Source of the DNA: Gymnothorax reevesii
Taxonomy: Eukaryota > Chordata > Actinopteri > Anguilliformes > Muraenidae
Assembly: GCA_029721435.1 (NCBI GenBank)
Contig: CM056583.1
Span: 74,279,120-74,343,119 of the forward strand
Reading direction: 5' to 3'
DNA: 64,000 nt
The position numbers and the translations under genes are program-made. The notes below the pieces were generated by a model, which worked only from the letters and a program-made list of their open reading frames with translations, was not told the DNA's origin and did not search any database. Position 1 is the stretch's first letter; each line of letters begins with the position of its first letter. This document shows, in pieces, positions 1 to 11,591 of the stretch.

Positions 1-311
1 ATTTATCCGTTTTGGGTCTACCTGTCTCCTCTCCTGTCTGTCCTCCTGCCACTGACCCTTAATATGATGGCAGCATGTTATCTTGAAGGATGTCTCAATT
101 CCTTAAAATGTATTTTGAGGAGAAAGGAGCAAGGAGAGAGGAAGCTTGCAGGAGGAGCCATGAGCAAGGATGCGCAGGTGCATCCTTTGCCAAAATCTTT
201 TTGGCACCCGTGGCGTACAAAAGAAACGTGATACGCTGCTCACAAATTGTGAATTCAATTAAAAGTAAATATAGTATAAACTGTCATAAACACTGACTCG
301 TCTTACAGAGA
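1..311. other. Intergenic, nothing recognised
   Basis: AT-rich to mixed sequence with no convincing coding region, RNA gene or repeat boundary that I can recognise. The only longer reading frame here (90-296, plus strand) resembles no protein I know. Confidence 0.5.
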
Positions 312-1305
312 TCATAAAATACAGTGGTTCACTGTAACAAAAAAAAAACATGATACACCCTTGCCATGGATATTCAATTGACATTGCCAGTGCTGCAGCC
401 TGCATACAGCAAGAGACCAGCCTACCAGGTCATACAATACACAGTGGTGAGTTCGGTAGACAGAGTTTGAAATGTATCTCAAGGCAGCATGGTATAATGA
501 ATCAAGTTTTGTTAGGATAGTGGGGCTAGCAAATCTGTAAATGGTATCACCATAGTCCAGCTGAGACATAAACGGGGCAGTAACCAGTCTTTTACGTGCA
601 ACTGGAGAGAAACATTACTTTAGCCTATAGAGGAAACCCAGTGTAAGCTTGAGTTTCTTACATAGTATGCAAATGTGGTGCTTAAAGTTCAGGTTTTTGT
701 CCTACCAGATCCCCAAATATTAATAGGTGTCAACAAACTGAATACCAACACCTTCCAAGGTGTTGATAGAGAGAGGGGGGACTATAGTATTGCTGGGGGC
801 AAATAACATTGCCTTCGTTGTGTTTGCATTTAAAAACAGTTTTAAGTGAATGAGAGCCTGCTTCAACCAGTCATAATCAGACTGCAACTTGTCAACCGCA
901 GTCATAGGAGAGGGAGCAGAAGCATATAAAACAGTATCATCGAGATACGTGTGGTACATCCAATATTTCAACTGATCAAAAATGTTATTGATGTGCAATA
1001 AAAACAGCAGTGGAGCCAGAATGGATCCTTGAGGGACTCCCCTATCCAAAACAATAGGATCAGAAATAATGTTACCCAAATCTGTCAGTTAAGTAGCTCC
1101 GGAACCAACTGATCACTTTACGACCAATACTAGCTTTTGCAAGGGCTCCAATTAATAAAAAATGATCGACAGTATCAAATGCCTCGGCTAAATCTATAAA
1201 AATAGCAACAACATACTGTGTTTTATCGATGGCACTCTTGATGTCATCGAGGACCTTCAATCCAGCCGTCACGGTACTATGCCTAGCCTGAGAAATGAGA
1301 GGCAA
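312..1305 (-). pseudogene. Broken LINE reverse transcriptase (CR1/L2/Rex-like)
   Basis: The minus strand encodes consecutive pieces of a non-LTR retrotransposon reverse transcriptase. Piece 1305-1072 carries the palm motif FIDLAEAFDTVDH. Piece 1079-720 carries GVPQGSILAPLLF and the catalytic YLDD box (YLDDTVLYA). Piece 569-312 matches the C-terminal thumb-side region, with a LDYGD...LDSLYHAALR stretch. The pieces lie in different frames, and no endonuclease domain is joined to them. The copy is therefore 5'-truncated and frameshifted. The motifs fit the CR1/L2/Rex group of fish LINEs; I cannot fix the exact family. It is not expected to be active. Confidence 0.85.
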
Positions 1306-1879
1306 GAAGTCATTTTCGTGGCAAATATTTCAAATTCTTCCATCCTTTCTTTGCACCTGGCCACGAAATTCACATTAAATGAGTTACGATGCAAGAATTA
1401 GAGATTTCCCGAAAATTTCTTGAGCTAGGGTCTGTGGAGTGTCCCTTGAAGAGTGTTTTCTCAGGACACCAAATTTAAATCTTTCATCTGTGAACCTCTT
1501 GTCAATCGCAAAGCATCAGGCACAACCATAACTGACATTGCTTCAAAGTGACTTTGTAAAGTGCAATGTCCTTTCCCCTTACAAATTCTTATTTCTTTCA
1601 TCCCCATCTCCTCTTCCATTGTTTCCCTGACCGGTGAAGACAAGAACAAGGACAGCAAGGAAGACAGAAGGATGTACAAAGTAAGGGAGTGGAGTGAATC
1701 CTATGATTTGAAGTCCCCATCATTTGCTGTAAACTGCAGCAAGTACAAAGTACAGTAACTCTACCTGGCATTCTGACAATGACAGTAAAAAATATGGGGG
1801 AATGATCAGTTAGAAATGATAACCACGATGATAATAATTTTAAACCAGGTTTTCAGATGCACATTCCCCATACTCCATA
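1306..1879. other. Intergenic, nothing recognised
   Basis: No gene or clear repeat seen. It separates the minus-strand reverse transcriptase remnant from a plus-strand endonuclease remnant, so the two are not halves of one intact LINE. Confidence 0.4.
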
Positions 1880-2391
1880 CTGATGGTTACAACATGTTTT
1901 CCATTCATAGAACCTCAAGGAGAGGTGGTGGTGTGGCTATGTATGTGAAGGACTCAATACTTTGTTGACAGCTTACTGAGTTCCAGGTGCCAGTTGAATT
2001 CGAATGTTTATGGGTGAGGATAAGACTGGCCAGACCTCTATCTGCTGTTGTCCGTTGTGGTGTTTACTCTCCTCAAAATACACCTGATCAAGAACTTTTA
2101 CTCGATCATCTCCAGACTACCATTGATGATATTCTCTCTAAACATCCTGATACTGGCCTTGTTTTGCTTAGAGATTTGAAAAGACTCGATCTGACTCCAC
2201 AGATAAGTGACAGCCTGCTGTCACAGGTGTTGAAAAGCAACAGGAGAGGCAATGCCATTTCAGATATTATTTTGACTAACATCACCAATTACAATATGTG
2301 CCCCTCCATTCTCCCTCCAATAGGATGTAAAAATCATAATTCTGTTGTGTGGACTTCCAAAGCTGCACTGTCTAAAGACAAAGGGCTCTAA
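1880..2391 (+). pseudogene. LINE endonuclease-domain fragment
   Basis: The plus strand encodes part of an exonuclease-endonuclease-phosphatase domain of a non-LTR retrotransposon. An RRGGGVAMYVKDS stretch near 1915-1960 is followed, after a stop, by CGVYSPQNTPDQELL (about 2058-2100). Next comes a degenerate LVLLRDLKRLDL, where an active enzyme has GDFN. An ISDIILTN...PSILPPIG...HNSVVW stretch ends it. The catalytic GD is replaced and an internal stop is present, so the fragment is dead. Orientation is opposite to the reverse transcriptase remnant at 312-1305, which suggests a separate insertion. Confidence 0.75.
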
Positions 2392-2756
2392 TTTCTTGGC
2401 GCAGCCCAGGGTGGCACAGCCCGCGCCGTGGAAATTTCATCCCGTGCACAGCCACTTTGGCAATTTGGTCGACCAACGTGCGCCAACATGGGTGTGGCGG
2501 CGCAGTAGGGGGAGGTGTCACATGCCACGACTGAGAGGGTGGAGGATGCAATGTCCTCCGCCGAGCTCATGGCCATACTGGTGTAGGGGCCGCCTCCGGT
2601 GGCCATTTACCCCTTTTCCACCAAAAAGATCCTGGTGCTGGTGCCGTGCTGGTGCTAGTGCCAGTGCTTAGTTGGTTCAACCCGCGGACCTCCTAAGAAC
2701 CTGTTTGCTTTTCCATCGCCGAGGAGCCAGCTCAGAGCCACCCGATCACATCACTA
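2392..2756. repeat. GC-rich DNA-transposon-like fragment (unclassified)
   Basis: A GC-rich island in AT-rich surroundings. It contains runs of the type ctggtgctggtgcc and a ttttccacc block, which recall the ends of non-autonomous hAT or Harbinger elements of fish. I could not find a matching inverted terminus, so the classification is tentative. Confidence 0.3.
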
Positions 2757-4069
2757 AGTTAAGACCAACAGATCAGGAGAAAATAATCTTTGTTCGAGAC
2801 CTGCGTCTCTCTTAGCAGCACTGACATAACAGCTGGCAATCCAGAAATACAGTATGTACTGAGGGAAACCACAAATAAAAAATTTATAACAAAAATAATG
2901 CTTGCATTTATTGCATGTATTCGCGTCTTTGCATTGACTTTGAATGTAATGTGTCGTGCGAAAAATTTGTTTCGCATCCAGTGTGAAAGCAGCTTAATAC
3001 TATTATTGCCACTTCGGTTTAATCGTTTTTAGTGGGGGAAAGGAATACAGCCTGATTGCTATGATCTTGTACTGAGATAAGATCACATATTGAAAATAAA
3101 TGTGTAACGTATCTTGCATTGTTGTCCATGCATGTTAATCCCAAAATTTTAAGCAGCAACAGGGTGTAATAATAGGAATATCTTATCCATCGTTTCTCTT
3201 CCCAATGATGCAGGCAGAAGAAATAAATGAGCAACCGTAGTATTTCATTCCAACTTCATAAGTTTGAATGATCTGAAGTAGTTTCGTTTTGAAATTCCAT
3301 TCAAGTTATAATCATTCGCAAATGCCCAAGCTAGCCAGCTAACTCATATTCATAATGTTTAATATAGACATAAGCGGTGCAGAAAACATGCCTGAAGCAG
3401 CAAAGTAAAATGCAACATTATTGCATCATGCAGAAATAGGACAGAGGCTTCTTTATTCCAACATTTTAAAGGTGAGGAGAGGAGCTCATTTGATTGGTGA
3501 AGATTTGACTCGGCTGTGTTAAACCCACTTACGCCTTCTCTCCTCCCTCTTTGCCACTTGTGCCAGCAGGAGGGACAGAGGAGTACTTGCGCCTGGCACA
3601 AAATTGCAAAATACACCTGGATACACCCCGTTGGTGCAGCACTTCCCCCATTTGCCGCACCTGTGCCTGCTCAACGAATTTAGAGCCCAAAGTGTGGAAG
3701 AAACTAATCAGACCCCTCAGTGAAAGTGATATGTTTGCCTTTGGTAAATAAGCCACTTCACATTCTTGGGGTGAGGTATATGAAGCCAAGGATGCAATCG
3801 CCAAGGCTGATGACTTCTACCAAACACTTACCGGCGCATTGGATGTGATTTTTCCTATGAAAGTAAAGAGAATCCACTCAACTGACAAACCTTAGAAACT
3901 CCGATATCTCTAAACATTATCAGATGTGGCCAGTTTTCATTTATAACACATAAAAATTACAACTCCGGACTTCTCGCGCTTTTCTTTATTCAGGGATTGG
4001 AAGCAGTGCAAGTGTTTCACGATTCTTTAAATGAAATAAGATCATTTGAAACGCTTTAGGCAATTCTAT
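2757..4069. other. Intergenic, no gene seen
   Basis: Reading frames in this stretch are short and unlike any protein I know. No RNA gene or terminal repeat was found. Confidence 0.4.
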
Positions 4070-4184
4070 TGCTTCCAACCCCCCCAGGGCACAATGACTG
4101 ATTGAATAATTGCTGACAACAGCAGAGGAACGTAAATATGCCACTTAAACTCCCACCGAATGCGTGACAGTTGACAGGTATATA
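4070..4184. repeat. Dispersed repeat, second copy in a vcp intron
   Basis: A block reading gattgaataattgctga, acagcag, atatgccac and gttgacaggtat in that order recurs at about 59660-59842 inside vcp. The two copies are diverged but collinear on the same strand, so this is an interspersed repeat of unknown class. Confidence 0.55.
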
Positions 4185-4187
4185 TAC

Positions 4188-4400
4188 ACAGCCTGGCCAA
4201 AAAAAAAGGGACCGTTTGGAAATTAATGAACAAATTCCATAATTGGATCATTATTGCGGTTATAAATATGTTTTAGCTGGCAATAATCATTTTTACCCTG
4301 ACTGATGAAGCGCGTCGCTACTCATTTCTTAAAAAATCATGTCGGAAGACACATCCCCTGATGGTGAAAAGATGTTACAGTATTTCAGAACGGGCAAGTT
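4188..4400 (+). mobile_element. Tc1/mariner-like terminal fragment
   Basis: Starts with cagcctggccaaaaaaa, the usual outer end of a fish Tc1-like family. The subterminal sequence matches the left end I know from such elements (gataattattgcggttataaat-type, tagctggcaa, accctgactgatgaagcg). It stops near 4400 without transposase. It is a truncated non-coding end. Confidence 0.6.
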
Positions 4401-4429
4401 ATTGGCCTGTATTTAGCAAAGAAAACCCT

Positions 4430-4690
4430 TTGCCCTTATGTTGCACTAATTTTATTTTATTGCCCTTTTCTTGCACTTGTCTCTGTTGAACTTGACCTTA
4501 TTGCTATTTTGTTCACTTGACCTTGGCCTTTTTGGATTAGATCTGTAACAATGGAAAGTGTTAGTCACTTACTGTTAGCACTTGTACTTGTCTCCTTGGA
4601 GCTCAGCACTTTTGTACCGATCTTGTGCACTTTTGAACGTCGCTCTGGATAAGAGCGTCTGCTAAGAACCTGTTATGTAATGTAATGTAA
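4430..4690 (+). repeat. L2-clade LINE/SINE 3' tail with hairpin and (TGTAA)n
   Basis: Ends in cgctctggataagagcg (4641-4657), a 6-bp stem with a GGATA loop, then gtctgctaagaacc and (TGTAA)n. The eel LINE UnaL2 and its partner SINEs end the same way; their reverse transcriptase recognises this RNA hairpin. A related copy, with the same upstream block (gttagcacttgtacttgtctcc), is at 27055-27187. Confidence 0.8.
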
Positions 4691-6416
4691 AACCATGAAT
4701 GACACAAACAAGTATGAGGAGTAATTTTCACAAACAAATTTGCCACCACAAAGTCCTGACCTTTAACACATTAAAAGTTATTGGGATGTGCTCAAGAAAG
4801 ACCACCGAGTGGTTCAACCATTGTGTTGAGAAGACAAGATCTCAGCCAAAAATTATGGCATTTCTGATCGAAAATAAATGTTCTGGCATTGCATATAGTT
4901 GTCAAAACAATGACAAGACGAATATGCACTGTAATCAAAGCTACAGGGGTTCCTACTAAATATTTGAGTGTGTAAAGAGGGTTTACGTGAAGTCCGTGCC
5001 TCTCAGAATCCTGGCTGTCATTAAAGACCAAAGAGGTGCAACAAAGTTCTAACTCAGATTTTTTTTTTGATGATTCTGTAATTTTTTTTTCCTTTACATT
5101 GAGTGATTCCATAATTTCTTTTCTCACGTGATTATAAAAAAATGACATAAAATAAGATAGTTTCATCTGATTAGTTTGAGATGTGTTTCATTAAGCCTGA
5201 ATGTTAAGCTAATAATCAATAGATTTGTGCCATATCTGCGATTTGTTTATTTGCTATGAAGTAAAAAGGCTGAATAAACGTGGTTATTCCAAAAATTTTA
5301 CCAGGAATTGTACAAAATTACCACCATCTCTGCAGCTCCGACAAAGGCCGTTTCCATGGAACATCATCAGCATTTGCAACAACTGTACGGACAGAGAAAA
5401 GGCACTTTAGGGGTACATTTAGTCGCATATTTCAGTAAATAAGCCCCGCAGATTAGGCAGATTATACTAATTGGGACATCTTCAGGAGCGACTCTTCCCC
5501 AAGGGAGATTTTTCAATTTCCTCCCACCGTCTACTACAAACTAGCCCATTCCAAAAAGTGACTTGCTCAGTTCTCTTCCAGCTAGAACGGTGGAGGCACT
5601 GGTTCAGAAAACGAACTGGAACATTCAAATGCATGTAAGCCGCTGATTATCACTGCCCTAACATTATGCAATAGAGGGAATTAGTAGATCTCAAGACGAG
5701 GGAGATACATTAAAATAAATATTTTATCAATTGTAATTCCAAATACAATGTTGCGTAGCACCTCACCAGCCCAAGTGAGTGTTTCCATGGAAAAGCATTT
5801 GAAAGACAAAGCAGCAGAGTACAAATATACCATAAGACCCAATGATGTAGATTACCCTACTGGCACACCATTTCTATACGTGTCATAATGGCAATACCAG
5901 CCTGCTGACAGGGGAGACTGCTTACTGTTCCGCCTACTTGTCGTACATTTATTCTGTGATAAGCAGGTGCAATTTTGCCCCCAGACCACAGATGGCCTAA
6001 AAAAAAGAATCACAACTTTCCACTCTGGTTGCCTGGTGTTACCAGCCTTACTTGGCTTAGTGCGAGCGTACCTGATGTAGGCCCATTGGCTTCCTTTTTT
6101 TCTATTTTACATAAAAATAACTGAGTGAAGAAGCATGATGTGAACAAACTAAGGGGAGCCTGAAGTGCTGTTGGTGCTGTGTTAGTTAAGAGCCATCTGT
6201 ACCCTAATCAAATAATTAAAGCAAAAACTGGGTGATGTGTCAGCTATAAGGTTGCCATGGACACCATTCCTGTGCTAATACACGATTCTCTCCATCTGTA
6301 TTGCAGTCATTCCCCACTCATAGTAACTGCAAGCACAACTAACCATCCTCCAGCAACTTTCACCGGATCCTCTCCCTCTCCATCTCACACCTTCATTTCG
6401 TGTCATTCCTCAAATA
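4691..6416. other. Intergenic, no gene seen
   Basis: No coding region with recognisable similarity. Poly-T and poly-A runs occur around 5060-5090, and nothing else is structured. Confidence 0.4.
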
Positions 6417-6452
6417 CTCATACACACACACACACACACACGCACGCACGCA
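6417..6452. repeat. (CA)n microsatellite
   Basis: Perfect CA run grading into CGCA repeats. Reading frames through it (Thr-His repeats) are an artefact of the repeat. Confidence 0.95.
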
Positions 6453-7772
6453 CAGCACCCACGACCTGTGTGGATACAGTCACCCTCACAGACGCGAGTG
6501 GGCTGTAGCTGCTAGAAGAGGGTTAGCAGTGGGATTGCTGTTACGTTGTGTGTATAGAACATATCCCTCGAGTGCTTCCATACCTGTAGGCATGGGCATC
6601 GCTGAAGTCATGCCCCTCTTAGCGAGCCACATAGCAGAGGGAGTGGGGAAAGGTTGAATTCAGGCAGAGGCAGAGGGGGATGGAAAAAGGAAAATCTGAA
6701 ACCAAGAGGAAGCCTATTGTTATGAATAATGTATCAGTATATTAATAAATCTTTTCCTTCTCAGCTACCATCTTTGGTTCCCCCGTTACATAATTACATA
6801 TCAATGCCCATGTGATTGTACTGTCTGGTTCAAAGCCCCATGTTTCATATTGCTGTAGGGAAGGAAAATTGTGATTTTATTGACAAAAGAAGTGAAATAT
6901 TTACCTTTGGAAAAGCTCATGTTTTCATGTTAATTGATCATTCAGACCAAAACAAATCAGATTCATCAGAAAGTTCTGCATCGAAAACACACCATTAAGA
7001 TCATACTTGACTAAATTACCTTTTCTTGTGTTAAAATAATAATCAGTCAGTCATTCACATCGGCAAAGTTTTGCTTTTGACCACTTAAATACTTATTATA
7101 CCGACCATGGCAGATGATCTTATTGGCCGCTGTTTTTATTTTGTCCTGGGAATGTAATGATGAATTTTATACTGGTACTGGACATTCAGAGGACAGTCCC
7201 CTTCTGATACAACATTGTATAGAGATTTAAAAACTACAGCGAATAATTTTCTGTGTTTTAATATTTCTGTGCAAAGGTATAAAGGCTCAGAATGGCTATG
7301 AATAGTTGAAAAAGTAGAAAACCTTCATTCTGTCCTTCATTTTTACCCCTCAGCCCTGACTAAGGGGCAGAAGGGTATTTTTGTCCCCTTCGCAGACGGG
7401 GGGACAGGTGTCCAAGTGTCCAGCCATCATTCAGGCCTTTTCTCTGTAACCGCTTGGGTTAGGGTCATTCCATGCCAAACTGAACAGGGCTCCCGGCTTT
7501 ACCCCCTCTGATTTCCGTGAAAACTATTTTAAGAATAGCCCTTAGGACCAATAATGAGTCCCCATATTTCAGCGCCAACGGTGCAATAATTTTTGAGATG
7601 CACGCCTTTGAAATTTGCCAACCACACCAATAGTGCCATTTGGTACCATTTGGTAAATGGTAATGTTGACAGTTAAAATTTGTTTAAAAAGTTTCATGCA
7701 AGTAATCTCTTATCCTTTATGTCCATGTACATCAAATTCCATTGGCTTGCCAAAACTCCTTAAGACTCCTTC
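6453..7772. other. Intergenic, repeat-like, no gene seen
   Basis: No gene recognised. 7440-7620 starts with gggtcattccatgccaaact, a motif I associate with dispersed fish repeats, but no boundaries could be set. Confidence 0.35.
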
Positions 7773-8324
7773 GGTAAAAATTGATAGGACCACTATCCTT
7801 GATCACAATGAAAATGCTAATTAATCCAAAGGGGTGGCTTCTGATAGTTTTCTACTTAAAACCTTAACCTTAACCTTAACTCGATTTTGTAAGTACCAAA
7901 ATGCATTTGGCCCTTTGACTTCGGTTTGGCTCAACTAAAACAAAAGTCTGAAATACACCACATGAAAAACCCAAAATGTAAATTAAACATCAAATGCTAC
8001 TGGTTCACTTCAAACAATCTGGTTGTACTCCTGAAAAACATATACTAGGAAATTTATGATCTCTCTATATTACAAATTGTCCAGCATCATCAATAAGGCA
8101 TCTTAAAATTGCTCATCTTGAAGTCTTGAAAATATTTTTGATCAGAAATATTAATGCACCTATTTATTTTAAATATGAAGAAACGTGACTTTAATTGTTG
8201 TATAATGTAACCTGCTACCAATATCTGTTTAACTTTTATGGGTTTTTTTTTAACTATCAAAACCCCTTTGGATTAATTAGCATTTTCATTGTGATCAAGG
8301 ATAGTTGTCCTACCAATTTTTACC
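7773..8324. repeat. Inverted-repeat (foldback/MITE-like) element
   Basis: The left arm 7773-7850 and right arm 8252-8324 are reverse complements over about 75 bp with few differences. The shared core includes ccttgatcacaatgaaaatg and ctaattaatccaaagggg. About 400 bp of AT-rich sequence with no open frame separates them. The form fits a non-autonomous DNA transposon. No target duplication was recognised. Confidence 0.65.
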
Positions 8325-9107
8325 TGCAATACAGATGGAGATTGCTAAAGAGCATTGTGTGTAATTCAAATTATGGCTGGAGAAACTGAAGGCCTGCATG
8401 CAGGAAGTACTACAGTCATATTTTATAAAAATGAGCCGACACCAGTATCAAAAGCCACAATGGCTAGAGCATCATCTGATACCAAACATTTCTCCAAAGT
8501 CCTGTGTACTGGTGCGTTGCCATTGTCAAATTCACTCAACTTTACTGCAAGAAACACCCAAGTCCATAGTGTTTGAGAAAGAAGTACCTAAATTTCATGA
8601 CTGTCCGATCAAAATGCTAGTTTGAGTTACGTGATTAGCAGTGAAAATTGCGACTGAGGAGGCTGGACCAATGACGTTGAGAAAAAAACTAGACTGCATG
8701 ACTGCGTGCTCTGTATTCTTGGTGCATTTTGCCATGGTCATATAGGCACCAACTTCCGGTCATGGCAAAACGCATAGTAAACACCCCTGTTCAGAAATAA
8801 ATAATCAAATTAAAAAAATAATAAGGTTGCTATCGGGCACTTTTTCAAATAAAGACATGCTTTAGTGAAAGCTTTCAGGATATAGCCAAAATGATCAAAA
8901 TCAGTTTAACTTACAATTGAAAATCTCAAATATTTATCCATAAATACCAGTAAAACCACAGTTCTAGAGAGAATATAAAATACATAGTTCGGCACGGTCT
9001 GCATGGTTTTCACAGCCAACAGCTCAACAGGAACTAATCATTTTGACGCATAAATCATATGCATCTAAACTGGTTAATCCACTACACGCTTTGTTTTGCC
9101 TTGACTA
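8325..9107. other. Left flank of the Polinton, no gene seen
   Basis: No convincing gene; the two overlapping frames at 8355-8625 resemble nothing I know. A small hairpin (tgcattttgccatg / catggcaaaacgca) lies at 8724-8776. Confidence 0.4.
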
Positions 9108-9113
9108 GATGTT
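9108..9113. other. Left 6-bp target-site duplication GATGTT
   Basis: GATGTT directly precedes the left end of the palindromic element. It is repeated exactly at 24647-24652 after the right end. Six-base duplications are the known signature of Polinton/Maverick integration by a retroviral-type integrase. Confidence 0.9.
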
Positions 9114-9127
9114 AGAGAGATAATATG

Positions 9128-11590
9128 ATACGGTTTCTGTCAAAATTTAATTGATTTTGATTGATGGCTTTTTGATGAGTTGATGATGTAATATTAATTT
9201 TTTAATTAGGTTATAATAGTTTATTATTTATCACCCCCTGGCTGTGTGGGGTAATTCAGCACAGCCACCCTCCCTCCTTTTTGGGATAACATTTTAAGCA
9301 TCTTGTAAAACATTTATTTAATAGCATAATTATTTAGTGATTATTAAACATGTATTATTTAAGTGGTGGGGGAAATGGATGTGATAAGTGGTAAAACTTT
9401 ATTTCAAGCGTTTGTTGGTTGTGGGGAAAATGGAAGAGGGTTAAAATTCGTAGTGTTTTAAAGTTGCGGGTAATGTGTTAGTAAAATAGTGTTTTAAAGC
9501 GAAATAAAAAATAAAAAATAAAAATAAATAAGTTAGTTGTCGAAAGTTCGATGCGAAATAAGGCTGATTTCCAAAGTCTTCTCACCCCGTTGGTCATCTC
9601 ACACTCTGGCCGCGTGTATGTGAGGTGCGTGGGGTATGTCAAAGGGGGCGGGGGCTGGTTCTGTGGGTGTGCGTACTTGTGTAGGCGGGAATACGGTCAA
9701 CCAATGGCTGAGCCATACGGTTTCTGTCAAAATTTAATTGATTTTGATTGATGGCTTTTTGATGAGTTGATGATGTAATATGAGTTAATTTTTAATTAGG
9801 TTATAATAGTTAATTATTTATCAACCCTTTGCCCCCTCTCATCCCTCCCTCCCCTCCCCTGGCTGTGTGGGGTAATTCAGCACAGCCACCCTCCCTCCCT
9901 CCCTCCCTCCTTCCTTCCTTTTTGGGGATAACTCTTTTAAAACATTTATTTAATTGCATTATTGTTTAGTGCTTTTTGAACATATATTATTTCAGTGGTG
10001 GGGAAATGGAAGTAATAAGTGGTAAAACTTTATTTCAAGCGTTTGTTGGTTGTGGGAAAACGAAAGAGGGTTAGAATTCGTAGTGTTTTAAAGTTGCGGG
10101 TAATATGTTAGTAAAATAGTGTTTTAAAGCAAAATAAAAATAAATAAAAATAAAAGTTAGTAAAACTGGCTTTTTGATGAGTTGATGATGTCATATGAGT
10201 TCATTTTTAATGAGGTTATTATAGTTTATTCAGTATCACCCCTTTGCCCCCTCCACCTCCCCACCCTCTCCTCCCCTGGCTGTGTGGTGTAATTCAGCAC
10301 ACCCTCCCTCCTTTTAGGGATAACTCTTTTAAAACATTTATTTGATTGCATTATTGTTTAGTGCTTTTTAAACATATATTATTTCAGTGGTGGGGGAAAT
10401 GGATGTGACAAGTGGTAAAACTTTATTTCAAGCGTTTGTTGGTGTGGGTGTTACCAGATGCAGGATCCAGAAGTTTTTATTGAATGCAACATGAGGGAAA
10501 ACTCAGGAAACCAAAACAACACAACAAAGTCCGTCTGAAGGTCTCTTCAGTCTTCCCTTCTTAAGGACACATTGGGAGGATGCAGGAATGCAGAAGGCAA
10601 TCTACTGTGGAAACAGAAATGCATGGATTAAGGAACAAATTCACAAGGACCGGGTAACAATACTGTCTCGAGGCAAGACGCTAAGACGACCAATTAAACT
10701 AGACAGTTTAGATTGAGGTAATAATATATACACCCTTAAATAAGAGCTGGTTGGTACGGTTAGTAATGAACCTATCAGGGGATGCATTCACTCAGAGTTA
10801 TGCGAGACCCAGAATTAAGCACAGGTAGAAGCAATGAATGAAATACCAAACCGAAAGAGGAAACATGCTTGGACAACGAGACTCAGGCATGTAGAATACT
10901 GTCACACGACACCACAGGGGTCAGGGCAAGAGGTAATCAATGGTCAGACCGCGGGAATGGAGCGGAAACACAAATCAAGAAACACACGGTGTAAAATGCA
11001 CAAGCACAAACAAGCACACGAGACAGAATCATAACAGTCGTGGGAAAATGAAAGAGGGTTAAAATTCGAAGTGTTTTAAAGTTGTGGGTAATATGGTAGT
11101 AAAATGGTGTTTTAAAGCAAAATAAAAAAAAATAAATGAAACTAAATAAAAATATAAAAATAAAAGTTAGTAAAATAGTGTTAAAGCAAAAATTGTTAGT
11201 AAAAGTGTTTTAAAGTTAAAAAAAGAAATTAAAATAGTGTTTTTAAAGTGTTAAAACTGGAGAGTAATGAATGAAGTACATTTGAAATAGCTGTGAATAT
11301 GTGGAAAGAATAAAGAAAGGAAAGAAAGATAAAACTACTCACCAGTAAAGTCTGGCCCCGAGATGTAAATGGAGGGAAAAAACGTTTTTCTGAGTTAGTT
11401 GTCGAGAGCTTGATGCAAAATAAGGCTGGTTTCCAAAGTGTTCTCATCTTGCAAGTCATCTCTCACTGACAGTGTGCATGTTGAGTGAGTGGGGTATGTC
11501 AAAGGCGGGCGCAGCTGGTTCTGTGGGTGTGTGCGTACATGTGTTGGCAGGAATATGGTCAACCAATGGCTGAGCCATACAGTTTCTGTC
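9128..11590 (+). repeat. Subterminal direct repeats inside the left arm
   Basis: The terminal motif atacggtttctgtcaaaa occurs at 9128, 9715 and, with one change, about 11577. The ggctttttgatgagttgatg block occurs at 9166, 9753 and 10168. The first period is 587 bp and the second 415 bp; the latter lacks the block that encodes the PMAEPY-type frame. Each unit repeats a gctgtgtggggtaattcagc block and gtgttttaaagttg blocks. A mirror copy lies at about 22170-24632. Short frames here (9551-9751, 11485-11676) are similar to each other only because the DNA is repeated. Confidence 0.75.
10449..11036 (-). mobile_element. Solo LTR in the left arm
   Basis: A 588-bp insertion interrupts a subterminal repeat unit; the other copies of the unit lack it. 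Read on the minus strand it begins TGTTATG and ends GGTAACA (TG...CA). It has a TATA-like tatatatta stretch and an AATAAA signal near its 3' end, as an LTR would. GTGGG lies on both sides (10444-10448 and 11040-11044), with three extra bases at one edge. No internal retrotransposon sequence remains. It is present in both arms, so it predates the arm duplication. Confidence 0.65.
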
Positions 11591-11591
11591 A

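Noticed and set aside
7860..7882. Telomere-like CCTTAA repeats
   Set aside because: The unit is CCTTAA, not the vertebrate CCCTAA, and there are only three or four copies.
8355..8625. Two overlapping plus-strand frames next to the Polinton
   Set aside because: No recognisable domain, no splice or promoter context, and the frames compete with each other.
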